Source of the DNA: Nitrolancea sp040255925
GTDB lineage: Bacteria > Chloroflexota > Chloroflexia > Thermomicrobiales > Thermomicrobiaceae
DNA: 8,178 bases
Direction: 5' to 3'
Assembly (NCBI GenBank): GCA_040255925.1
Contig: JBDZVX010000109.1
Location: forward strand, 1 to 8,178
Shown here: positions 1 to 6,189 of the stretch, piece after piece
How positions within the stretch are numbered: position 1 is the first letter of the stretch
Layout: every line of letters begins with the position of its first letter
Made by a program: the position numbers and the translations under genes
The notes under the pieces: model-generated
Seen by the model: only the letters and a program-made list of their open reading frames with translations
Told to the model about the DNA's origin: nothing
Databases searched by the model: none

Positions 1-277
1 AGAAGGCCGAGTTCATCGGCATGACGAAGAGGAAGATCATGACCAGCCCATGCGTGGAGAACAACTGGTTGAACAGATGAGGTCCAACCAGGGTGTTGTC
101 CGGGATGATGAGCTGGGTCCGCATGGCGAGTGCCCCTAGGCCACCCACACAGAAGAACAAGAACGACGAGATGAAGTAGAGGATACCGATTCGCTTATGG
201 TCGACCGTGGTCAACCAACTGCCTAATCCCTTGGGTTCGGCATGCAGCCGCTCAAGGGATATTGCAGCTTGCGCCAT
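1..277 (-). CDS. ctaD: Cytochrome c oxidase subunit I, N-terminal part
   Basis: Catalytic subunit of a heme-copper terminal oxidase of the aa3 type, which reduces oxygen to water and pumps protons in the cytoplasmic membrane. Only the first 92 codons lie in the window; the gene continues past position 1. Visible are the conserved pre-helix motif TVDHKRIGILY (residues 24-34), a first membrane helix (about 31-51), the MRTQL segment after it, and FSTHGLVMIF (73-82), in which His76 matches the conserved low-spin heme a ligand of helix II. The start is ATG with GGAGG (plus-strand 285-289) seven bases upstream. No subunit II gene precedes it on this strand; the upstream 800 bases hold no gene, so ctaD leads its unit or follows a distant promoter. 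The family call is secure; which electron donor it uses cannot be seen. Confidence 0.95.
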   Translation of the reverse strand, partial: MAQAAISLERLHAEPKGLGSWLTTVDHKRIGILYFISSFLFFCVGGLGALAMRTQLIIPDNTLVGPHLFNQLFSTHGLVMIFLFVMPMNSAF

Positions 278-541
278 TAAGAAACCTCCAATCCGACCAC
301 TCCGTAGAGCCGATCCACACCATGCCACCAACTCCTAACCGCCAGACCACGCGGCACCCTTGCCAGAGGCACCGTCAAGTCCACCGGTTGCCCACAGGTA
401 TGCGACGATTCGCGAGTATCGATGGAAGACTGAGGTTCCTCGGAGGGAGGGAGTCGGGTGATCCGACATGGAGAATGTCCGGTGCTTGAATCGTTCCGGC
501 GATCTCCTCGCCTCGCGCTCCATCGTCGCAATTGCAGGCGG

Positions 542-578
542 GTACCGGCGGCAGTGCGTCGATCAAGCTCGCCGGTAC
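542..578. repeat. Perfect 9-bp inverted repeat, 19-bp spacer
   Basis: GTACCGGCG at 542-550 is matched by its exact reverse complement CGCCGGTAC at 570-578. It lies in the divergent intergenic region, about 265 bases upstream of the ctaD start. No T-tract follows on either strand, so it is not an obvious terminator. It could be a split operator, an RNA hairpin or chance in GC-rich DNA. Confidence 0.4.
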
Positions 579-724
579 ACCTTCTATCAAGATAGCGAGC
601 GCCCCCACACTCCACAATCAGCCGGGGCGATGATTTGTTCTGTCCTGAAGGGTATGGAGCAATGTCCAAGCGAGGATGCGGAACTGTCCAAGGAACGAGG
701 ACGAGTTAACTCATGTGACACGAG

Positions 725-746
725 ATACCACCCGAGCGGGTGATAT
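725..746. repeat. 22-bp imperfect palindrome centred on CACCCG-AG-CGGGTG
   Basis: CACCCG (729-734) and CGGGTG (737-742) are perfect inverted arms around AG. After one mismatched pair the symmetry resumes with ATA (725-727) and TAT (744-746). Such compact dyads are typical of transcription-factor sites. It lies about 340 bases upstream of the baeRF-like start, so a regulatory role is only a suggestion. Confidence 0.35.
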
Positions 747-1087
747 TAACCAGCGTTAGCCGTCGATCACGGGCTTCGCTTTGCGTCCGTGTGCTAGCCG
801 TGTCCATTCCGGTGCCGTTAATCTCCAGCGGTCTCGCGCGTTTCGTTAAAAACAACGGCCTCGGAGTTCGGGGCACCCAGAGTGCGTGGATGATTTACCG
901 CCCGGTGGGACCGCGTGAGGGGGCGCGGTTGACCCGGGAAGCAGTACTGGATTACGTATCGATCAAGGTGATCAGACGCTCTTGTCGTGGCGGCGGCTGG
1001 AGGGGGCTGGGACAGAAGGGCGTAAGGAACACGTCGGCGATGGGCGGATTCCTGTACCAAGCGCTGATGCATCTGGGAGGTGTCGTC

Positions 1088-2248
1088 GTGATTACGCACG
1101 CGGATATCGATGGCCTGAGCCGTCTCTCGACCGAGACGTGGCCGCTGATCAGTCTTTATCTCCGAATCGACAAGGAGCGGATCGACGAAAATTATACGAT
1201 TCGCCTGAAAAACCTCCTACGGGATGCTGCTGATACTCTCGGGGATCGTTTCGACCATGAGCAGACGGTAGCGATTCTGGCAGATCTGGAGCGCATCCGG
1301 GACTTCTTTCAGGATTCGGGTAACCGGTATGGCCGGGGCGTTGCCCTCTTCGTGAGCGGCCGGGCCGATATCTGGCGTGTCTACGAGATCCCCCGCGACG
1401 TCGAGAGCCAGATTTCCATCGGTTTCGAAGCCCAGGTTGCCCCGCTCTTTCGCCTGCTTGAGCAACTCGAAACCTTCTGTACCTGCATCATCTCCCGTGA
1501 TCGTGCTCGAATCTTTCATGGAGTGATGGAGGAGATCAGTGAGATCGTCCAAATCCTCGATGAAGTTCCCGGCCAGCATGACCAAGGTGGCTGGTCCCAA
1601 GCGCGCTACGAGCGCCACATTGAAGAGCACGTTCGTGCCCATTTCAAGCGGGTTGCGGACCAGCTCTTTCAGCTTTGGAACGATCGCCCCTATCGCTTCC
1701 TCATTCTTGGCGGTCCCGAGGAGGTCGTACAGAGTTTCCTCGACCAGCTCCATCCCTACGTGCGGGATTGCTACATCGGAGCGATTCATCTGCTGATGGT
1801 GGCCAACACCAACGATATACGCCGGGAAAGTAATGACGTGATTGCCCGCTGGCGGCAGGCGGATATGCAGCGTCTGATCGAGACGCTCCGCGATGAGACG
1901 CTCAGTGGGGACCGGGGTGTTGCCGGAATCGACAAGACGATCATGGCTCTCCAACAGGGACAGGTCCTCACGCTCCTGGTCGATGATTCACTCCGCGTGC
2001 CCGGCGCGGTCTGTTCGCGCTGTCACTCGGTTCAGCCTCAACAGAATGCGAGTGGCACCGAATGCGTGTTCTGTAGTGGAGACCTGGTTCAGGTCGAGGA
2101 TGTTATTCCGTCGATCACCACGATGGCTTTTCGCCAGGACGCGGCGGTCGTCTACCCCGAGGCTACTGAGCTTCAAGCGCAGCTACGGGACCTCGGGCGA
2201 ATCGGAGCCGTGTTGCGTTTCAATATTCCGAGCGAGCCGATGGCATGA
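1088..2248 (+). CDS. baeRF/VLRF1-like protein (bacterial archaeo-eukaryotic release factor family)
   Basis: A 386-residue relative of eRF1 and Vms1, the group often annotated as bacterial archaeo-eukaryotic release factor (probably family 10). Relatives hydrolyse or rescue peptidyl-tRNA on ribosomes; the bacterial role is inferred, not shown. The protein begins ITHADIDGL, followed by the family opening LISLYLRID (residues 20-28). Next come GRGVALFV, a segment around IISRDRARIF, the loop GGWSQARYERHIEEH starting at residue 167 (Gln171 sits where release-factor relatives carry the catalytic-loop Gln), and RFLILGGPEEVV. A zinc ribbon C-x2-C-x13-C-x2-C spans residues 309-329, and the end LRDLGRIGAVLRF is typical. 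The frame stays open upstream to 740, but GTG 1088 has GGGAGGT (1075-1081) six bases before it and matches the family start, whereas the 116 upstream codons read as non-coding. It appears monocistronic. Confidence 0.85.
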   Translation: MITHADIDGLSRLSTETWPLISLYLRIDKERIDENYTIRLKNLLRDAADTLGDRFDHEQTVAILADLERIRDFFQDSGNRYGRGVALFVSGRADIWRVYEIPRDVESQISIGFEAQVAPLFRLLEQLETFCTCIISRDRARIFHGVMEEISEIVQILDEVPGQHDQGGWSQARYERHIEEHVRAHFKRVADQLFQLWNDRPYRFLILGGPEEVVQSFLDQLHPYVRDCYIGAIHLLMVANTNDIRRESNDVIARWRQADMQRLIETLRDETLSGDRGVAGIDKTIMALQQGQVLTLLVDDSLRVPGAVCSRCHSVQPQQNASGTECVFCSGDLVQVEDVIPSITTMAFRQDAAVVYPEATELQAQLRDLGRIGAVLRFNIPSEPMA

Positions 2249-2286
2249 TCGCGTGCTTGGAAGCCGTCACTGCCGTTCAAAATGAG

Positions 2287-2302
2287 GCTGGGTGAACCCG
2301 GC
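2287..2302 (+). terminator. Weak hairpin after the baeRF-like gene
   Basis: GCTGGG (2287-2292) pairs with CCCGGC (2297-2302), with one G-T wobble, around a TGAA loop, 39 bases past the stop codon. No T-run follows, so intrinsic termination is doubtful. The rest of the gap 2249-2488 holds no gene I can support. Confidence 0.2.
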
Positions 2303-2323
2303 GGTGCTGGTGAATCGTGAGTC

Positions 2324-2352
2324 TTGACGGCACGAGATTTCAGACGTATGCC
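2324..2352 (+). promoter_or_regulatory. Possible sigma-70 type promoter for the nitroreductase
   Basis: TTGACG (2324-2329) is followed after exactly 17 bases by TATGCC (2347-2352). The -35 element is near consensus and the spacing is ideal, but the -10 matches only in its first three bases. It lies about 140 bases before the nitroreductase start, on the correct strand. Confidence 0.22.
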
Positions 2353-2488
2353 GCGGCGACCCTCTCCGGTGGTGGCAGTGGCGAGCGTTGGTAAAGAATG
2401 GCCGGTTTTTACCCATGCCGCTGTTCCCTGCGATGGGTGACGGCGGAGACATGCGTTCGATCCCATTTGTGCGCCCTGGAGGCGATCG

Positions 2489-3178
2489 ATGGGGAAGACA
2501 TTGCTGCACGTCGGTATCTTGCTTGCCGTTGTGCTGTCCTGTGCCACTCCGTCACCGGACGAGGGCGGGCGGGACAAGTTCCCGGATGGAATAGGAGAAT
2601 CGATAACTCTCCCATCTCCGAGTCAAAGCGGTGGGATGGGCTTGGCTGAAGCGCTTGCCTTGCGGCGTTCAGTGCGTGCCTTGTCCAGCCAGCCGTTGAC
2701 CGATCAGCATCTCTCGCAACTCCTCTGGTCGACACAAGGGATCACCGATCGCGAGGGACATCGGACGGCGCCGTCAGCTGGTGCCTTGTATCCGTTGGAG
2801 GTGTACCTCGTGATGGCCACCGGCGTGTATCACTTTGAACCACAAGCGCGGCGACTCAACCGGGTATCCGATCGCGATACTCGACCAGATCTTTATCAAG
2901 CAGCGCTGAGTCAGGAGGCGATCAGAGAAGCGCCGGTGGTATTCGTGATTACAGCAGTCTATGCACGAACCGAGCGACGGTACGGAACGGAGCGGGGCAC
3001 ACGCTACATTCACCTAGAGGCGGGTCATGCGGCCCAAAACGTGCTCTTACAAGCGACCGCGTTGGGACTAGGCGCAGTGCCCATCGGAGCATTCACCGAT
3101 TCCGAAATTCAGATTGCGTTAACACTGCCGGAGGAGCAAGTCCCCCTTTACCTGATCCCGATCGGCAAGCCCCGCTAA
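2489..3178 (+). CDS. SagB-type nitroreductase-fold oxidoreductase, predicted lipoprotein
   Basis: A 229-residue FMN-dependent nitroreductase-fold protein of the SagB type. SagB proteins oxidise azolines to azoles in peptide toxins, but many bacteria carry solitary homologues of unknown substrate, and this is one: no YcaO, SagC or precursor peptide is visible. Residues 1-18 form a signal peptide ending VLSC, so Cys18 could be lipidated; the lipobox is acceptable but not ideal. A Pro/Gly-rich linker follows to about residue 50. The flavin-binding start RRSVR is at 59-63, LLWSTQGIT at 78-86, RTAPSAGALYPLEVY at 92-106, EAGHAAQN at 177-184, LGLGAVPIGAF at 192-202 and a closing YLIPIGKPR. The domain looks complete. 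ATG 2489 has GGAGG (2478-2482) six bases upstream. Export of a flavoenzyme by the Sec route is unusual but known for this subgroup. The exact substrate cannot be told. Confidence 0.87.
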   Translation: MGKTLLHVGILLAVVLSCATPSPDEGGRDKFPDGIGESITLPSPSQSGGMGLAEALALRRSVRALSSQPLTDQHLSQLLWSTQGITDREGHRTAPSAGALYPLEVYLVMATGVYHFEPQARRLNRVSDRDTRPDLYQAALSQEAIREAPVVFVITAVYARTERRYGTERGTRYIHLEAGHAAQNVLLQATALGLGAVPIGAFTDSEIQIALTLPEEQVPLYLIPIGKPR

Positions 3179-3292
3179 CGAACGATACCCGAGTATTTCA
3201 AACATCTGAAGGAAATCATCCGCGAGGGTGGTGTTGCGATCGGCGGTCCGACGCCAATCACGTATCCACGGTGCCGATCGGCCCGCCTCTGC
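3179..3292 (+). pseudogene. Possible coding remnant in frame after the nitroreductase stop
   Basis: Directly after the TAA of the nitroreductase gene the same frame stays open for 38 codons to a TAG at 3290-3292. Its first part reads IPEYFKHLKEIIREGG, which looks like an amphipathic helix. There is no start codon or ribosome site, and its end overlaps the 3' end of the convergent membrane-protein gene. It may be debris of an older gene, or chance. I do not recognise it. Confidence 0.2.
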
Positions 3293-3629
3293 CAGTAGCG
3301 GAAACAGGAAATGAGAGGCGAATGTACGGTCCGCTGATGTTAGCAGGAAGCCGAACGCTGCTGATGAACCTGGTCTTTGTTACAAGGATGTTATAGACAA
3401 TCGTAAAGAGGCCAGTATGCACGAATTCCTCGATAAACCCCCAGAACGCTCTGGATAGGAGACCTCGCCAGGTTGCGGAATACCCATATGGACCATAGAA
3501 ATCCGCAAGGATCTTGGTGAATGGCGGATACCCGGGGATACGGAAAATACTCGCGATCGTTGCCAATACAACCACTGCTCCGCCATAGATTCCGCCCGTG
3601 ACGGTAAATCGCCATGTGTCCACCTTCAA
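3258..3629 (-). CDS. Small membrane protein with two predicted helices, TTG start
   Basis: A 123-residue protein of unknown function. Two hydrophobic segments are visible: about residues 10-29 (TGGIYGGAVVVLATIASIF) and about 62-83 (FWGFIEEFVHTGLFTIVYNI). Between them is a loop with FYGPYGYSATWRGLL. The N-terminal pattern, T-GGI-G-hydrophobic with a Tyr/Gly-rich loop and a second helix starting WGFI-E, is like small uncharacterised two-helix membrane proteins sometimes labelled holin-like, but nothing here indicates phage or lysis. The start is inferred as TTG at 3629 because AAGGAG (plus-strand 3638-3643) lies eight bases before it; the in-frame GTG two codons later would be spaced 14. The C-terminal 35 residues are polar, rich in Arg, Pro and Gly, and do not resemble a domain, so the end may be altered. 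It is convergent with the nitroreductase gene. Confidence 0.65.
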   Translation of the reverse strand: MKVDTWRFTVTGGIYGGAVVVLATIASIFRIPGYPPFTKILADFYGPYGYSATWRGLLSRAFWGFIEEFVHTGLFTIVYNILVTKTRFISSVRLPANISGPYIRLSFPVSATGRGGPIGTVDT

Positions 3630-3637
3630 GTTACCGG

Positions 3638-3643
3638 CTCCTT
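3638..3643 (-). promoter_or_regulatory. Ribosome binding site that decides the TTG start
   Basis: On the minus strand this reads AAGGAG, within a slightly longer A-rich match, eight bases before TTG 3629. No ATG lies at a suitable distance, so it is the main reason to accept the rare start codon. Confidence 0.6.
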
Positions 3644-3816
3644 TTCGTTCTCATTCGTTCGGGTTCAGCGCGAGCCCGGCGTCCGGGTCGACCTGGACTA
3701 ACGGGTTCGGTGCTTTTCGGAAGGCGGAACGTTGTTACGCATGCAGAAACCGTAGGAATAGGGGTGGGGCCAACACATCACGGCAGTTTTCGACGGCCTC
3801 TCATCACCATTTCATC

Positions 3817-4050
3817 CTAGATCGGATCTCTCGGCTCGGGTTGACCATGGCCGGCATCTTTTCTTGGAACCAGATGCGACGCGGTCACGTACCCTTGAAG
3901 GAGCACCTGGTTGCGCCTTGGGATCATTAATCCGACTCGAACGTAACCCTGGTTCGTGAATGGTGTCGCAAGGAGGCACCACCAGCCGCGACCGGGGAGG
4001 TCACGACACCGGTAAATACCGGAGGAGAGTGCTCTTCGATCCGCGCTCAT
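3817..4050 (-). CDS. Small hypothetical protein, 77 residues, doubtful
   Basis: I do not recognise this protein. The frame opens further upstream (to 4101), but ATG 4050 has AAGGAG (plus-strand 4056-4061) five bases before it, which is the main reason to list it. The translation starts MSADRRALSSGIYRCRD and continues with a Trp/Cys-rich patch (GRGWWC), then a stretch of alternating hydrophobic and basic residues (GYVRVGLMIP, QVLLQGYV), and ends in a polar, Pro-rich tail. No membrane helix, signal peptide or known motif is seen. The two cysteines could bind metal only with partners. It lies 200 bases downstream of the phosphatase/ATPase gene and on the same strand, so it could share a transcript. 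It may equally be a chance frame in a gene-poor stretch. Confidence 0.35.
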   Translation of the reverse strand: MSADRRALSSGIYRCRDLPGRGWWCLLATPFTNQGYVRVGLMIPRRNQVLLQGYVTASHLVPRKDAGHGQPEPRDPI

Positions 4051-4139
4051 GATTTCTCCTTCCCGGTATGTCTCGTGTATCAACTCGCTGACCCGATCCA
4101 TTATTACGATTGCCCATCAGCGAGATCTTTTGCCCTGAT

Positions 4140-4152
4140 GCACGTGACGTGC
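4140..4152. repeat. 13-bp palindrome GCACGT-G-ACGTGC
   Basis: Two perfect six-base arms around a single G, in the gap between the 77-residue ORF and the end of the phosphatase/ATPase gene. It resembles a transcription-factor half-site pair, but no promoter was found beside it and it may be chance. Confidence 0.25.
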
Positions 4153-4251
4153 CATGCCGTCTCTTTCTGTCGTGACCCGTTTCCGGGCTCCAATCGGCAG
4201 TTCGGCATGTCCACCGTGGACGCTCCGTATGTGTCAGCCCGATACTGAAGA

Positions 4252-5964
4252 TCAGGCTGGGAGTGTGTAGCGTTCTTCAATTGCGGCTCGGATTTCGGTT
4301 CGGCTCTCAGTGGGGGATGCCTCGGGTCGTCGTTCGATGTGGCCGACCGCTTCGGCAAGCTCTGCATCCTTGATTGCGTCTCGGAACCAGCGGGAATAGT
4401 CACCCTGGCGAAGATGATACATCCAGGTGTGGTCATCGACACCTTCGGCCAGTTGCAAGAAGAGCATGAGATTTTGGGCCCGGAGATTGAGTTTTCCTTC
4501 CGGCCCACGGAAGTAGAAGCTCTTATCGGGTCCTAACTCCCCCTCAGCATATTTGCGGCGGTGGCGGCGGCGTTCGGACTGGGGCGGCTCGATCCGAATC
4601 CGAACCGGCTCGGCCGCGTGCTGGCGATGCCAGAGAAGTGCTTCGCCGGACTCCAGCGTTGCCGGTGAACCCGGCGCAAACTCTTGACCCAGCGCCTTGT
4701 GAAACCGGCTAATCGTCTGATCCGGCCGTTGTCCGATACCGATGACGGCATTCACTGTCGAGAGTGCTGCCGGAGCGACATGTTCCGGAGATACTGTGAT
4801 GAAGAGGAACCCGCTTACATTTTGGGGAAGCAAGAACGATGCTTTGTCCCAGGTTGCCGGCATCAGATGATGGGCTTCGTCTACGACGATCCAGTGCGGC
4901 CGTCCAGTCTGTGCGCGAAGCTCTTGGAGCCGGGGAAACAGCCCGTCAAAGAACGCCGGACGATCCTCGACGGAAAGTCCGAGAAGGTTGACAACCACAT
5001 TCTCCTCAGGGCGCTCCAAGAGTTGGAGGACTTCGTCCACGCTTGGTGGCCGGTCACTGCTGCCCGTAATGATGGCGGGCTCGAGGTTCTCATAGTCGCC
5101 CTCTGGATCAATGAGGCAGAACTGGTAGCCATTCTCGGTCAGGCGCTCAAGGATGCCCGTTGCAATGGTGGATTTGCCTGAGCCGGACGTGCCGGCAATC
5201 AACACCCCCATCCCATAGGGTTTTATGCGTATTTCGAGTCCATCGTCTCGTATTCCGAGCAGGATCTCGTGCCGGACCAGCAGCGGCTCCAGTTCTTGCA
5301 GATCATCATCAACGAGTTTTTCGATCAGCTCCATTACCCCAGCGCCGTGATCGGCAACGGTACTGTAGTCCGCACGTTCCTTGACCATTGGTAGCGCGTT
5401 TCCGACTGCAACCGAGCACTCGCAGAGGTTTAGGAAAGCATGGTCATTTTCGGCGTCGCCGATTCCGACGACATTGTGTGGTGAAAGTCCCAATTCCTTG
5501 AGTGCGGCCACCAGACCGGAAGCCTTGTTCACTCCAGGCGGCAGGGCCATGACCGCTCCCTTGTTGAAAATGACCGCGAGCTCCAGTCCCAAGGCCTCGA
5601 TCACTTCGAGCACAGTTGTCTCCTGCGGATGCCAGGTCGCAACGATGCTCCGGCCGACCGAGAGCGGCGTGACTTCCCGCTGACGGAGCGCCTCGACGAA
5701 CTCCGGAGGCGGAGCTTCACCCAGCAGTTTTTCTTCATTCGTGGAAGGCCGGTACAGTAGCGCGCCATTCTCGACGACAACCCGTTCGAAGAGATCGAGA
5801 TGCGGGAAGACGCTCTGAAGATCTTCGAGCTGACGGCCAGAGACCAGGATGAGCCGCCGCCCGGTGGAGCGAAGCCGCTGTAGGCTCGTCAACGTCGCGG
5901 CATCTACCACGCCGTTGGTTGCCAACGTGCCGTCGTAGTCGCAAGCCAACGCCAGGTACCGCAT
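4252..5964 (-). CDS. HAD-IIB phosphatase fused to a HerA-like P-loop ATPase
   Basis: A 570-residue three-part protein. Residues 1 to about 220 are a Cof-type HAD hydrolase: DYDGT (9-13) supplies the nucleophile Asp9 and the acid Asp11, LVSGR (40-44) is motif II, Lys147 in GVNKASGL is motif III, and GIGDAENDHAFL (167-178) is motif IV with Asp170 and Asp174. The cap between motifs II and III fits the C2 type of sugar-phosphate phosphatases. Residues about 230-460 are a DUF87/HerA-like ATPase: Walker A GTSGSGKST (258-266), IDPEGDY (285-291) and Walker B WIVVDEAHHL (358-367). From about 465 a basic stretch (ERRRHRRKYAEG) leads to a conserved-looking tail with FYFRGPEGKLNLRAQNL and HLRQGDYSRWFRDAIKD. 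Both enzyme domains look intact. ATG 5964 is chosen over ATG 5979 because GGAAGGGG (plus-strand 5970-5977) is five bases before it. I recall this fusion as a recurrent database family of unknown function; the substrate cannot be told. Confidence 0.88.
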   Translation of the reverse strand: MRYLALACDYDGTLATNGVVDAATLTSLQRLRSTGRRLILVSGRQLEDLQSVFPHLDLFERVVVENGALLYRPSTNEEKLLGEAPPPEFVEALRQREVTPLSVGRSIVATWHPQETTVLEVIEALGLELAVIFNKGAVMALPPGVNKASGLVAALKELGLSPHNVVGIGDAENDHAFLNLCECSVAVGNALPMVKERADYSTVADHGAGVMELIEKLVDDDLQELEPLLVRHEILLGIRDDGLEIRIKPYGMGVLIAGTSGSGKSTIATGILERLTENGYQFCLIDPEGDYENLEPAIITGSSDRPPSVDEVLQLLERPEENVVVNLLGLSVEDRPAFFDGLFPRLQELRAQTGRPHWIVVDEAHHLMPATWDKASFLLPQNVSGFLFITVSPEHVAPAALSTVNAVIGIGQRPDQTISRFHKALGQEFAPGSPATLESGEALLWHRQHAAEPVRIRIEPPQSERRRHRRKYAEGELGPDKSFYFRGPEGKLNLRAQNLMLFLQLAEGVDDHTWMYHLRQGDYSRWFRDAIKDAELAEAVGHIERRPEASPTESRTEIRAAIEERYTLPA

Positions 5965-6064
5965 GTGTTCCCCTTCCATCGGAATCCGCCCCGATTGGAT
6001 GCGCCATCGCTTGGTCTTAGCTGCATTACTTATCGATCATGCTCGTTTCCACGACCCGGACTAC

Positions 6065-6189
6065 TTGACGGAATAAGCGCGGCAGATCCGGTGGATTAGC
6101 GCATCAGCCATCCCTAGCGCTCGTATTCTCGCTTGCAAACCTTCAAAGCAATGGGGGAAGCGCGTTGACTTTGGGTCGTGGGCGTGACG
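6065..6189 (-). pseudogene. In-frame open extension beyond the XRE gene stop
   Basis: After the TAG that ends the XRE gene, the same minus-strand frame stays open for about 41 codons, to a TAG at 6065-6067. It reads in part HCFEGLQARIRALGMADALI, which looks protein-like. No good ribosome site precedes an internal start. It may be the lost C-terminal part of a longer regulator, a decayed neighbouring gene, or chance. The remaining gap up to the phosphatase/ATPase start shows nothing else. Confidence 0.2.

Larger units (their letters stand above)
278..1087. other. Divergent intergenic region without a supported gene
   Basis: About 810 bases between the divergent ctaD and baeRF-like genes. Several open frames cross it on both strands, but their translations are rich in Arg, Ser, Pro and Gly without recognisable motifs, and none of those I checked has a convincing ribosome site. 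The region holds two inverted repeats (542-578 and 725-746, listed separately). Promoters for both neighbours should lie here, but I found no convincing -35/-10 pair. Confidence 0.6.

Noticed and set aside
277..669. 130-residue minus-strand open frame upstream of ctaD, and overlapping shorter frames on both strands
   Set aside because: Composition is dominated by Arg, Ser, Gly and Pro, there is no family motif and no convincing ribosome site, and the frames overlap the ctaD leader.
1217..1954. 245-residue minus-strand open frame inside the release-factor-like gene
   Set aside because: It is antisense to a gene with clear family motifs; long antisense frames are common opposite genes of this codon use.
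3258..3629. Phage holin as the role of the small membrane protein
   Set aside because: No endolysin, structural or integrase gene is nearby; two helices alone are not specific.
4104..4508. 134-residue minus-strand frame overlapping the 3' end of the phosphatase/ATPase gene
   Set aside because: Same strand, different phase; the overlapped region encodes the conserved-looking tail of the fusion protein.
4684..5181. 165-residue plus-strand open frame inside the phosphatase/ATPase gene
   Set aside because: Antisense shadow of a gene with intact Walker and HAD motifs; its own translation shows no motif.
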